This document shows, piece after piece, positions 1-6,572 of a DNA stretch of 27,546 nt. Source of the DNA: Candidatus Treponema excrementipullorum. Its GTDB lineage: Bacteria; Spirochaetota; Spirochaetia; Treponematales; Treponemataceae. Where the stretch lies: positions 1 through 27,546 of the forward strand of contig JAHLFV010000013.1 of NCBI GenBank assembly GCA_018883625.1, written 5' to 3'. The notes under the pieces are model-generated. The model was not told the origin of the DNA. It saw only the letters and a list, made by a program, of their open reading frames with translations, and did no database searches. The translations under genes and the position numbers were made by a program. Position 1 is the stretch's first letter, and each line of letters starts with the position of its first letter.

Positions 1-4
1 CGCA

Positions 5-42
5 AATATTGCCCTGCTAAGTTTTTGTACCATTGCAATATT
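5..42. repeat. Palindromic repeat unit, copy 1
   Basis: The arms AATATTGC (5-12) and GCAATATT (35-42) are perfect inverted repeats around a 22-nt loop that contains TTTTTGTACC. The same arrangement recurs at 257-293. Beyond the arms the two copies stay loosely alike for about 70 bases. The copies flank a fragment of a decayed nuclease gene. No known element is recognised. Confidence 0.5.
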
Positions 43-63
43 AACGTACTGTTTTACTTATAA

Positions 64-240
64 ATTTTACTATCAGTACGTAAATCATCGTTCTGCCCAG
101 AGATACGCCCCTCGATGATTAGTGACGAACAGATAAAAGTAGTGTATAATACAAGTGCGTTTGAGAAGGCACAAGATCCCAGATTACGGGCGTTGCTACA
201 GTACTTATATATGAATTCGTTATTTAGGATATGTGCATAA
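64..240 (+). pseudogene. Rpn-family nuclease fragment (central part)
   Basis: The plus-strand frame from 64 to the stop at 238-240 encodes 58 residues with no credible start. Its second half contains VYNTSAFEKAQDP followed by a run like RALLQYLYMNS. This resembles the segment after the catalytic core of Rpn/YhgA-like recombination-promoting nucleases (PD-(D/E)XK superfamily), which commonly read YNTSA-EKA-D then R-FLQY-Y-N. The upstream catalytic core is not in the window. The frame is the same as that of the C-terminal piece at 388-624, with stops and a repeat unit between them. I read this as one decayed gene; the family call rests on remembered family patterns. Confidence 0.5.
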
Positions 241-256
241 TCCAACTATTAAGACA

Positions 257-293
257 AATATTGCTTTATCTGCTTTTTGTACCCAGCAATATT
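257..293. repeat. Palindromic repeat unit, copy 2
   Basis: AATATTGC (257-264) and GCAATATT (286-293) repeat the arms seen at 5-42, with a 21-nt loop again holding TTTTTGTACC. Just downstream lies another inverted repeat, ATGCATTG (295-302) and CAATGCAT (326-333). The copy sits inside the stretch where the middle of the Rpn-type nuclease gene would be expected, so it may mark the event that broke the gene. Confidence 0.5.
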
Positions 294-387
294 GATGCAT
301 TGTTGTACCCTATATTTTTACTGGGCAATGCATAGCGTTGTGTCGAGCCTGCAGAATTTGCTTTTCACAACGCAAGGGAGACCTCAT

Positions 388-624
388 ATGAAATATGAAT
401 TGGATTTGTATGATAAATGGCGTGAAGGCAGAGCAGAAGGCATAAAAGAAGGCATTGAGCAGGGATTGGAAAAAGGAATAGAAATTGGGGAAGCTAAGGG
501 ACGGGAAGAAGGAATTATGCAGACCGCCATAACCGCTCTAAAACAAGGAATACCGGCTGAAACAGTAGCTTCTTTTACGGGTTTATCTGTATTGGAAGTT
601 GAAGCGTTGAAAAACAAAGTTTAA
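388..624 (+). CDS. Rpn-family nuclease C-terminal remnant
   Basis: This encodes 78 residues starting at ATG 388, with AGGGAG upstream. The body is a run of EGI/KGI/EKG-type repeats (about residues 13-42) followed by a short helical tail with GLSVLEVEAL. That is the usual C-terminal end of Rpn-family (PD-(D/E)XK) putative transposase/nucleases, which are normally about 250-330 residues. The catalytic domain is missing, and a matching upstream fragment lies in the same frame at 64-240. It could be expressed as a small coiled protein, but a pseudogene remnant is more likely. A leftward TTG start at 277 would add residues with no family resemblance. An intrinsic terminator follows at 671. Confidence 0.55.
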   Translation: MKYELDLYDKWREGRAEGIKEGIEQGLEKGIEIGEAKGREEGIMQTAITALKQGIPAETVASFTGLSVLEVEALKNKV

Positions 625-670
625 AAGGATGCCATATATGCAGTACTACACACAATATTTATAAGGCAAC

Positions 671-700
671 ACTGCGGAGAAATACACTCCGCAGTTTTTA
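671..700 (+). terminator. Intrinsic terminator after the Rpn remnant
   Basis: The stem ACTGCGGAG (671-679) pairs perfectly with CTCCGCAGT (687-695) across a 7-nt loop and is followed by a T run. It points rightward, 47 bases after the stop codon at 624. Its persistence suggests the remnant was once, or still is, transcribed. Confidence 0.8.
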
Positions 701-730
701 TATGTTTTTGTTTTAGTATTGCACACAAAA

Positions 731-775
731 AAAGGGCTGTCCGTAATGAAGTACACTTCATGCGGACAGCCCTTT
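731..775 (-). terminator. Intrinsic terminator of the Msp-like gene
   Basis: AAAGGGCTGTCCG (731-743) pairs with CGGACAGCCCTTT (763-775), 13 bp. On the minus strand it is followed by a T run (complement of the A run at 727-733), so it ends the gene at 799-2388. The loop carries its own palindrome TGAAGT-AC-ACTTCA (747-760), which recurs in the terminator at 3289-3351. Confidence 0.85.
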
Positions 776-798
776 GAAGTTAACCTAGCACACTAAGG

Positions 799-2388
799 TT
801 AGAGAGAGATTTTTACTTTGAAGTTCAATGTACCGGCTTTGGCAGCATTATCTGCGGGGTTTTCATTCAATACGTTTGCTGAATCGTAAATCACAGAGAA
901 TGTTGTGTTAGATACAAGACCGGTTACATCAACACCTGCTTTAAGGTTGAGGTAATGCTCTCCACCAACTTGTTCTCCTAAACCATCAAACATGGCAACG
1001 CCTTTTTCAGTCATAGATGCATCGTATACACTATTAGCAAATCTAACTCCTGCGTTGGGAGTAATGGTAACAGCACCTACAGGAATTGCATATTTTGCAC
1101 CAACTGCAACGGCCATGGCTGCATCACCCTGCTCCATAATACCGATATCGCTGTAAGCTGCAGCAGTTAAGTTAGGTACAATTTCTCCACTGAAGAAAGA
1201 AGGCATAATTCGTGCTACGTACGGTGCATTGCTACCATAGAAATCTTTGCCAAGTGGCAAATGTGCTACAACACCTACACCGGGGGAAACTTTCTTTGCA
1301 GAATCGCCGTCAAGGAAAGGAACACCTGCATTGGCATCAATACCGATATCACCCCAACCAAAAAGCAATCCCATAGCCATTTCGCTGTCTAGATTAGCAT
1401 TCTCAACAAAGTTTGTAACACCTGTATAACCTACCTGAGGACGTACATAGAAAGTATCGTTGATATTAAATTTATATCCTACAGATCCAGAGAAACCTAA
1501 TCTAGTATCAGTTTTATTTTCACCAAAATTGTAAGAAACACCACCTTTAATACTCAAGTTATCGATAGGTGTTACTTCAACTTCGGCAGCCATAGCATAT
1601 TGGTTGGTATATTGATTATTAATGTCATGAGTTGAAACATCTTCAACTGTTACAGAAGCATTGTCTCCATATTTAGCTTTATACTCTGCTACAACAGCTG
1701 CTATATTTGCATAATCAGTTCCAACACCATACATAACATAAGTCTCGAGCAATGTGTGTTTACCGTCGGTAGTTTTTACAGTTACTTTTGCAAAATCAGC
1801 TCTGTTATCTGCGTATGAACGCAAATCTACAGCAACGTTAAAATATTCATGCTCAAAACCGGCAACAATACCCTGTGAATATTTGTCCGGTCCTACATCG
1901 CTCAACCATTTTGCCTGATTGTCATCGGAAGAACGGATTGCTGCATCCATTTTCAATTCACCGGTTTGAGTGTTACCTCTTGTAATTCCTACATAAGCAG
2001 GTCCAAAGTGAAGTTTTGCTGTATCTACATAGGCATTCAAATTAAGATTAGATGTCATACCTGCGTTGGAAGGGAATGCAGCATCGCCTACCATCAGATG
2101 GCTATCACCGTTTTCCCACTGCAAGAAGCTGTCACTATCAGTTTTAATTACTAATTCACCCCAAATACCGTCACCGGTAGTTGATTTTGAACCACCGTTC
2201 AACAAGTTCAACTTTAAATTAACTTCATAGGCATTTTTGAACCCTGTTTTCATGGTATCAAGGTTAATACCCCACTGTACTGAAGCGTTACCGCTGAATT
2301 CGGCAACGTTTACGTCTGCTACAGGTTCGGCTGCAAATACTGAGCCTACCAGTGCCAACATAAGGAACACGCTAAGTGCTTTTTTCAT
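799..2388 (-). CDS. Msp/Tpr-type outer membrane beta-barrel protein
   Basis: This 529-residue protein starts with a clean Sec signal peptide (MKKALSVFLMLALVGSVFA, cut before AEP). The mature part opens with SGNASVQWGINLDTMKTGF and, soon after, GDGIWGELVIK. That pattern matches the N-terminal domain of treponemal major outer sheath proteins and Tpr proteins (MOSP_N family), as I recall them. The rest alternates short beta-strand-like segments with GVSYNFG, VGYKFNI and similar barrel stretches, ending KVKISL. Family members are surface-exposed porin/adhesins of roughly 500-600 residues, so the length is normal. The start has a strong ribosome site (AGGAGG), a good promoter at 2466-2494 and a 70-90 nt leader with a hairpin. 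The gene stands alone with its own terminator, as expected for an abundant envelope protein. Substrate and adhesive role cannot be read from sequence. Confidence 0.85.
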   Translation of the reverse strand: MKKALSVFLMLALVGSVFAAEPVADVNVAEFSGNASVQWGINLDTMKTGFKNAYEVNLKLNLLNGGSKSTTGDGIWGELVIKTDSDSFLQWENGDSHLMVGDAAFPSNAGMTSNLNLNAYVDTAKLHFGPAYVGITRGNTQTGELKMDAAIRSSDDNQAKWLSDVGPDKYSQGIVAGFEHEYFNVAVDLRSYADNRADFAKVTVKTTDGKHTLLETYVMYGVGTDYANIAAVVAEYKAKYGDNASVTVEDVSTHDINNQYTNQYAMAAEVEVTPIDNLSIKGGVSYNFGENKTDTRLGFSGSVGYKFNINDTFYVRPQVGYTGVTNFVENANLDSEMAMGLLFGWGDIGIDANAGVPFLDGDSAKKVSPGVGVVAHLPLGKDFYGSNAPYVARIMPSFFSGEIVPNLTAAAYSDIGIMEQGDAAMAVAVGAKYAIPVGAVTITPNAGVRFANSVYDASMTEKGVAMFDGLGEQVGGEHYLNLKAGVDVTGLVSNTTFSVIYDSANVLNENPADNAAKAGTLNFKVKISL

Positions 2389-2421
2389 GTGAAAATTCCT
2401 CCTGAATTTTTTTAAGACAAA

Positions 2422-2446
2422 AAAGACAAGTGTAACCTTTGTCTTT
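2422..2446 (-). promoter_or_regulatory. Leader hairpin of the Msp-like gene
   Basis: AAAGACAA (2422-2429) and TTGTCTTT (2439-2446) form an 8-bp stem with a 9-nt loop in the untranslated leader. On the minus strand the hairpin is followed by a short T run, so it resembles a weak attenuator. It could also act as an RNA-stabilising 5' structure. Confidence 0.35.
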
Positions 2447-2465
2447 CTTGTTCCTTTACTTTATC

Positions 2466-2494
2466 AGCGTACTACGCCTTTTTTCTTTTGTCAA
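2466..2494 (-). promoter_or_regulatory. Sigma70-type promoter, Msp-like gene
   Basis: Read on the minus strand: -35 TTGACA (2489-2494, consensus), a 17-nt spacer, then -10 TACGCT (2466-2471). A weaker alternative -10, GATAAA, lies just downstream. It is placed 78 bases before the start codon. Confidence 0.6.
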
Positions 2495-2569
2495 GGAAAA
2501 AAAGAGGTTTTTAGTAAATTTAACATTACAAAAAAGCAAATTTTGTCATATTTTTTTGTAAAATCGGTG

Positions 2570-2598
2570 TTGAATACCTAACTTTAATCATATATAGT
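2570..2598 (+). promoter_or_regulatory. Sigma70-type promoter, lipoprotein gene
   Basis: The -35 TTGAAT (2570-2575) and -10 TATAGT (2593-2598) are separated by 17 nt. The expected transcript start near 2605 leaves only about a dozen leader bases, which still include the GGAGG ribosome site at 2608-2612. Confidence 0.65.
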
Positions 2599-2616
2599 TT
2601 GACTATTGGAGGTAGC

Positions 2617-3255
2617 ATGAAAAGAGCATGGATGTTTGCTTGCGTTGTTTTGCTTGTATCTCTGTGGGGATGTGCCACTACAAGTAAAGAGCCTGTCGTT
2701 GACCCAAACTTTTTGGGAGACTACGACCCTATACAGCTGGAAAATGTAATGGCATGGTACAATTTTTTCGGTAAAGAAAAGCCGAAAGAATTGGAGATGT
2801 ATTTTGTTCCCCGTACTAATAACGTGGAAATCTATTATAGAGAAGGACAGAATAAGGTTTGCGTTATTTTGTCTCAGGAACATCGGGAACAGCTGAAAGA
2901 AGTTGCAGCTCTGTTTACAGAAGGGGTAGAAGCCGGTACTTTGGAAGACAGAAAACCCACCACTAAAAATGCCTATTACAAATCAACCTGTTCTGTAGGT
3001 TGGGGAGTGCTGGGAATCGGTCGGGTGACGGAAAAATCCCGGTTGGAATATAATCACAAGTATTTGAAGGACGGAAAGGTTTATTTGTCTGTGCGGGCAT
3101 ATCCTGCTGCGGATAAAAATGACAGTTCCGTATATTCTCCGGATATTGAGTTGTTCTTCTCTCCCTCCCAGTTAGAGACGTTGTTTGCTCAAATCGATCA
3201 AAGTGTCTTGCAGGCTTATGTAGACCAGTTGAATGCTCAGGCTTACGAATACTAG
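2617..3255 (+). CDS. Predicted lipoprotein, function unknown
   Basis: This 212-residue protein starts at ATG 2617, chosen because GGAGG lies directly upstream and the signal peptide begins there. The signal sequence MKRAWMFACVVLLVSLWGC has a plausible lipobox (SLWG-C), so the mature protein would be lipidated on Cys19 and start CATTSKEP. The rest is soluble and mixed alpha/beta. It contains a WGVLGIGR loop, a conserved-looking YLSVRAYP strand and a helical C-terminus (SQLETLFAQIDQSVLQAY). I do not recognise a family. It is monocistronic, divergent from the Msp-like gene, and ends in a shared bidirectional terminator facing rnfB. A treponemal envelope lipoprotein is the most that can be said. 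Confidence 0.8.
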   Translation: MKRAWMFACVVLLVSLWGCATTSKEPVVDPNFLGDYDPIQLENVMAWYNFFGKEKPKELEMYFVPRTNNVEIYYREGQNKVCVILSQEHREQLKEVAALFTEGVEAGTLEDRKPTTKNAYYKSTCSVGWGVLGIGRVTEKSRLEYNHKYLKDGKVYLSVRAYPAADKNDSSVYSPDIELFFSPSQLETLFAQIDQSVLQAYVDQLNAQAYEY

Positions 3256-3288
3256 GAGAGCATGATAAACCGAGTACGTGGTTTTAAT

Positions 3289-3351
3289 AAAAATACCCGC
3301 TGTCATGTTTGTGTGTGAAGTGGACTTCACGGTGACGGCGGGTATTTTTTT
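3289..3351. terminator. Bidirectional terminator, lipoprotein gene / rnfB
   Basis: AAAAATACCCGCTGTCA (3289-3305) pairs with TGACGGCGGGTATTTTT (3333-3349) with one G-U pair. T runs follow in both directions, so it can serve both the plus-strand lipoprotein gene and the minus-strand rnf operon. The loop holds TGAAGT-GG-ACTTCA (3316-3329), the same palindrome type as in the 731-775 terminator. Confidence 0.85.
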
Positions 3352-3389
3352 GTCCCGGATAGGTTTGTTGCTTATGCCTGCGCCGGGAC
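3352..3389. other. Additional hairpin after rnfB
   Basis: GTCCCGG (3352-3358) and CCGGGAC (3383-3389) are perfect inverted repeats, with a possible inner AGG/CCT pairing. The hairpin lies between the rnfB stop and the main terminator. It lacks a T run on the minus strand, so it may protect the rnf mRNA 3' end rather than terminate. Confidence 0.4.
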
Positions 3390-3420
3390 GGTTTTAAATT
3401 TTTTGCTTTTGACGGCGTTA

Positions 3421-4236
3421 TCACTGTGGGGTGACGATACTTTGTACCAAAGCAAGGACGTGGGTGGGGCAGCCTTCCACGCATTTATTGCAGGATGTAC
3501 ATTTGTCGTAATCCACTACGGGAATACCGTCGATTACGTGGATGGCGTCAAACTCACAGGCTTTTTCGCACTTGAGACACTTTATACAACCCACTTTACA
3601 GTTTTTGATAACGGACGTTTTGTTGGTGGTTCTGTTGGAACAGAGAGCCACGGCACCTTTTCTGTCTGCGGGAACTTTGGAAAAAAGTTTCTGGGGACAT
3701 ACTTGGGCACACATGCCACATCCGGTACATTTTGTGTAGTCTACGTGGGGTAAACCGTCTTCTGCCATGGTTAAGGCATCAAACTGGCAGGCAGTTACAC
3801 AGTCGCCGAATCCGATACAACCGTAACTGCACAGTTTTGTGCCGTTTACTGTGGTTTTTGCTGCCAAACATGTTTTAACGCCGTTGTAAATTCCTCGGTT
3901 TTGGGCGTGTTCTTTGCTTCCTTGGCAGGCTAAAAGGATAACCTGAGGTACTGCGGAGGCTGAAACACCCATAATTTTTCCTACGGCTTCTGCGGTGTCT
4001 TTTCCGCCGGCAGCGCAACCGTCTACGGGTGCTGTTCCTTCTGCCACGGCTGCGGCAAAACCGTCACAGCCGGGAAAACCGCAGGCACCGCAGTTGGCAC
4101 CCGGCAATACTGAGCGTATTGCTTCGATTTTGGGGTCAACAGGTACGTGAAAGACTTTTTTGAAAAAGCCCAGCAAAATACCCAGAATAAAAGCTATGGC
4201 AAAGGATATGCCTAAGGTTATCAAGATGGTATTCAT
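3421..4236 (-). CDS. rnfB: Rnf complex subunit B (iron-sulfur)
   Basis: RnfB takes electrons from ferredoxin and passes them into the membrane part of the Rnf complex. The protein has 271 residues. An N-terminal transmembrane helix (about 5-25) is followed by the RnfB-type cluster motif CGACGFPGC with C49, C52, C57 and C74. Then come ferredoxin-like cysteine groups at C136/140/146/150, C160/163/166/170, C203/207/210/213/217 and C236/239/242/246. That is enough ligands for about five [4Fe-4S] clusters. It is the last gene of the operon, 9 nt after rnfA, with AAGGAG before the start. The position as final gene is normal for the C-D-G-E-A-B order. No key residue is missing. The 3' end is bounded by the bidirectional terminator. 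Confidence 0.96.
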   Translation of the reverse strand: MNTILITLGISFAIAFILGILLGFFKKVFHVPVDPKIEAIRSVLPGANCGACGFPGCDGFAAAVAEGTAPVDGCAAGGKDTAEAVGKIMGVSASAVPQVILLACQGSKEHAQNRGIYNGVKTCLAAKTTVNGTKLCSYGCIGFGDCVTACQFDALTMAEDGLPHVDYTKCTGCGMCAQVCPQKLFSKVPADRKGAVALCSNRTTNKTSVIKNCKVGCIKCLKCEKACEFDAIHVIDGIPVVDYDKCTSCNKCVEGCPTHVLALVQSIVTPQ

Positions 4237-4245
4237 AGACGCTCC

Positions 4246-4824
4246 TTATTTGATAAGTCCGGCAAATCCGCCGAAAGCCATAGATAATAAACCGGCAGCT
4301 ATAAACAATACCGGTGTGCCTTTGATAAAAGCCGGAATAGGGGCAATTTTGATTCTTTGCCGTATGCCGGACATCAATGTCATAGACAGTAAAAATCCTG
4401 CGGCAGAACCTACTGCGTACACAATGGATTGAACAAAGTTGTATTCTTTGCTGATACAGTTTAAGGTTACAGCCAAGATTGCACAGTTGGTGGTAATCAA
4501 TGCCAAATATACACCCATGGAGCTGTACAGTCCCGGGGCGGATTTTTTCAGGTAAAACTCAACAAGCTGTACCAAGCTGGCAATAACAAGAATAAAAATC
4601 AATGTCTGCAAAAACTGCAATTCCAAAGGTTGCAGAATAAAGTGATAGATAGGATAGGTTACTGCGGTGGCCAAAACCATAACAAAGGATGTAGCAATTC
4701 CCATACCTACAGCTTTTCCTGTGTCGGTAGTCATACCGATAAAGGGGCAGAGAGCCAAAAACTGAATCAGTACAACATTATCAATTAACATTGATGAAAG
4801 AAAAATCTTCAAATATTCGTTCAT
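4246..4824 (-). CDS. rnfA: Rnf complex subunit A (membrane)
   Basis: RnfA is an integral membrane subunit of about six helices. With its paralogue RnfE it forms the core that carries a shared [2Fe-2S] cluster and helps couple electron flow to ion transport. The 192-residue length is typical. The two expected half-helix cysteine motifs are visible: LCPFIG (C26) and TTNCAI (C114). Its start codon overlaps the rnfE stop in an ATGA tetranucleotide, so translation is probably coupled. GGGAG precedes the start. It is related in sequence to NqrE, but the operon content (rnfB, rnfC with ferredoxin motifs, no nqrA or nqrF) makes Rnf rather than Nqr the right call. Confidence 0.96.
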   Translation of the reverse strand: MNEYLKIFLSSMLIDNVVLIQFLALCPFIGMTTDTGKAVGMGIATSFVMVLATAVTYPIYHFILQPLELQFLQTLIFILVIASLVQLVEFYLKKSAPGLYSSMGVYLALITTNCAILAVTLNCISKEYNFVQSIVYAVGSAAGFLLSMTLMSGIRQRIKIAPIPAFIKGTPVLFIAAGLLSMAFGGFAGLIK

Positions 4825-5441
4825 TTTTGTTCTCCCTTATTGTTTTTCTTCTCTGCCAAATGGCGCAGAGCCATGCCTGCGGAGATAAACAGTCCAAAGA
4901 CGAAGAATCCGCCGGGGGCATTGGTAAAGAATCCGATGCGGTATGCTTCGGGGATGATTTCAAAGCCTAAAATTGAGCCGGAACCCAACAATTCCCGGAC
5001 AAAAGAGATACCGCAGAGCACCCACAGGTAGCCTAAGCCCATACCTAGGGCATCAAAAAGTGCTTCCGGTACAGGTCTTTTGGAAGCAAAGGATTCTACC
5101 CGTCCCATAATAATACAGTTTACTACTATTAAAGGAATAAATACTCCCATGGACTTGGATAATGCCGGCACGTAAGCCTGCATCAGTAAGTCTACAATGG
5201 TAGTAAATGATGCAATAACAATAATAAATACGGGAATACGGATGGAATCGGGAATGAGTTTACGAAACAAGCTGATGATAATTTCACTCATTACCAAAAC
5301 AAAGGTCATTGCCAATCCCATACCTAAGCCGTTTTCCAGTCGGGTGGTTACTGCCAAAGACGAACACAGTCCTATCATAAGTACCAGCAGGGGGTTTTCC
5401 CGTAAAATACCGTTGCTGAATATGTTCCAATATTTTTTCAT
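4821..5441 (-). CDS. rnfE: Rnf complex subunit E (membrane)
   Basis: RnfE is the paralogue and partner of RnfA in the membrane core. The protein has 206 residues, about six helices, and the matching cysteine motifs GLCSSLAV (C26) and VVNCIIMGR (C109) that should complete the [2Fe-2S] site with RnfA. The short basic C-terminus (AEKKNNKGEQK) is cytoplasmic-looking. It starts 9 nt after rnfG with TAGGA upstream and overlaps rnfA by four bases. Length and motifs are ordinary for the family. Confidence 0.96.
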   Translation of the reverse strand: MKKYWNIFSNGILRENPLLVLMIGLCSSLAVTTRLENGLGMGLAMTFVLVMSEIIISLFRKLIPDSIRIPVFIIVIASFTTIVDLLMQAYVPALSKSMGVFIPLIVVNCIIMGRVESFASKRPVPEALFDALGMGLGYLWVLCGISFVRELLGSGSILGFEIIPEAYRIGFFTNAPGGFFVFGLFISAGMALRHLAEKKNNKGEQK

Positions 5442-5450
5442 ACGTTGTTC

Positions 5451-6572
5451 CTACTCTTCCAAATACATTTCATTCAAGGGATAGTTTTCGCTACCTTCGG
5501 GAGCCGGTGTACCACCACGTGAACTTGCTACCCAAGCAGCTTCCATGGCACCGACTTTTACGATGTCTGCAATACAGGCTGAACTGATGGTTGCTCCTGT
5601 TATGGCGTCAATGTCACCGTTGACAGAAAGGGTTCCGTCTACCGGTTTTCCTGCAAATTGGCTGTAGAAGTCTTCTTCCAAAGTTAGCTGTCCCATGTTA
5701 GGTGTATCGTTCAATTCGATAATGCGGGCTCCGATAATGTTTCTGTTCATGTCTACGGCTGTTAAAACAACACCGCCTTCTTTGTAGGTTTGGCCACGAA
5801 CGGCTGCCATGGCTCCCACGGTTTTGCCGTCTACAACAACAAGATATTGTTTTTCTACAATCATGTTGCGGACTATTCTGTTCAAGTCTTTGTCAACTTC
5901 CACAAATTCGGCATAGGGATATGTTTCATGGGGGAACAGTGACTTACATGCTTCTTCATAGGTAAAGACTGTAGCCGGTGCCTGAATGACCGGTGCACTG
6001 CCGGAACCGGCTGCTCCGCCGTAGTTTTGTGCCAAGTATTCGCCTGCTACGTAAGCGGTGTATTTTGCAAGTTGGGCTACACCTTTAGTGGTAATGGTGG
6101 CTCCTGAAATAGCCTGAATATCGCTTCCGGCGGCAAAGTCATCGTTGGCAGATTTACCGGTAAATTGGTTGTAGAATTCCGGTTCCGTGGCTTTTTGACC
6201 AAAGCCGGGAGTGTCGGTAATGGAAAGGAACCGTAATCCTGTTAAAGTTCTGTTTAAATCCATACCCAGCAAAATGGTTGCTTTGTCGTAGGTGGGACCG
6301 GTAGCTTGGGCTACGGCACCTACTACGTCAGTGCCTTTTTTTGCCAAATACAGGGATTCAACTTTTACGGTGGTGGCTGTGTCCGGAGTGAAGTTTGGTG
6401 CCGGTTCAAAGGAATCTGCGTCGGCAAAAACCACTGTTAAGCCTTGAGTTACTTCTTTTGCTTTGTTTTCAGCAATAACCGATGAGGTAAGATTGTTCAC
6501 AAGAGCCAGCATGACACAGGCTACACTGGCAAACAAGGCCAATACAATACCGAGTTTTAACATTTGTTTCAT
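5451..6572 (-). CDS. rnfG: Rnf subunit G, tandem FMN-binding domains
   Basis: RnfG carries a covalently attached FMN on the outer face of the membrane. Typical RnfG has about 190-220 residues and one FMN_bind domain; this protein has 373 and two. After one transmembrane helix (about 7-27), domain 1 (about 70-180) has TDTPGFGQK and ISGATITT (SGAT 156-159). Domain 2 (about 235-345) has NDTPNMGQL and ITGATISS (TGAT 325-328). The two align along their length, so an internal duplication is clear. Flavinylation by ApbE/Ftp transferases uses D-x-x-(S/T)-G-A-T. Domain 2 fits exactly (D322), while domain 1 has Gln (153) in place of the Asp. Domain 2 is therefore the likelier FMN site. A Gly/Ala/Ser-rich linker (184-193) separates them. 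The start overlaps rnfD by four bases, with AAGGAG upstream. Confidence 0.93.
   Translation of the reverse strand: MKQMLKLGIVLALFASVACVMLALVNNLTSSVIAENKAKEVTQGLTVVFADADSFEPAPNFTPDTATTVKVESLYLAKKGTDVVGAVAQATGPTYDKATILLGMDLNRTLTGLRFLSITDTPGFGQKATEPEFYNQFTGKSANDDFAAGSDIQAISGATITTKGVAQLAKYTAYVAGEYLAQNYGGAAGSGSAPVIQAPATVFTYEEACKSLFPHETYPYAEFVEVDKDLNRIVRNMIVEKQYLVVVDGKTVGAMAAVRGQTYKEGGVVLTAVDMNRNIIGARIIELNDTPNMGQLTLEEDFYSQFAGKPVDGTLSVNGDIDAITGATISSACIADIVKVGAMEAAWVASSRGGTPAPEGSENYPLNEMYLEE

Noticed and set aside
54..245. Minus-strand open frame of 63 codons
   Set aside because: It lies opposite the Rpn fragment, which has family resemblance on the plus strand, and it has no ribosome site or recognisable product.
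5451..6572. Doubled RnfG as two genes fused by a sequencing error
   Set aside because: The reading frame is continuous, domain 2 has no second membrane anchor or ribosome site, and the linker is ordinary Gly/Ser sequence.
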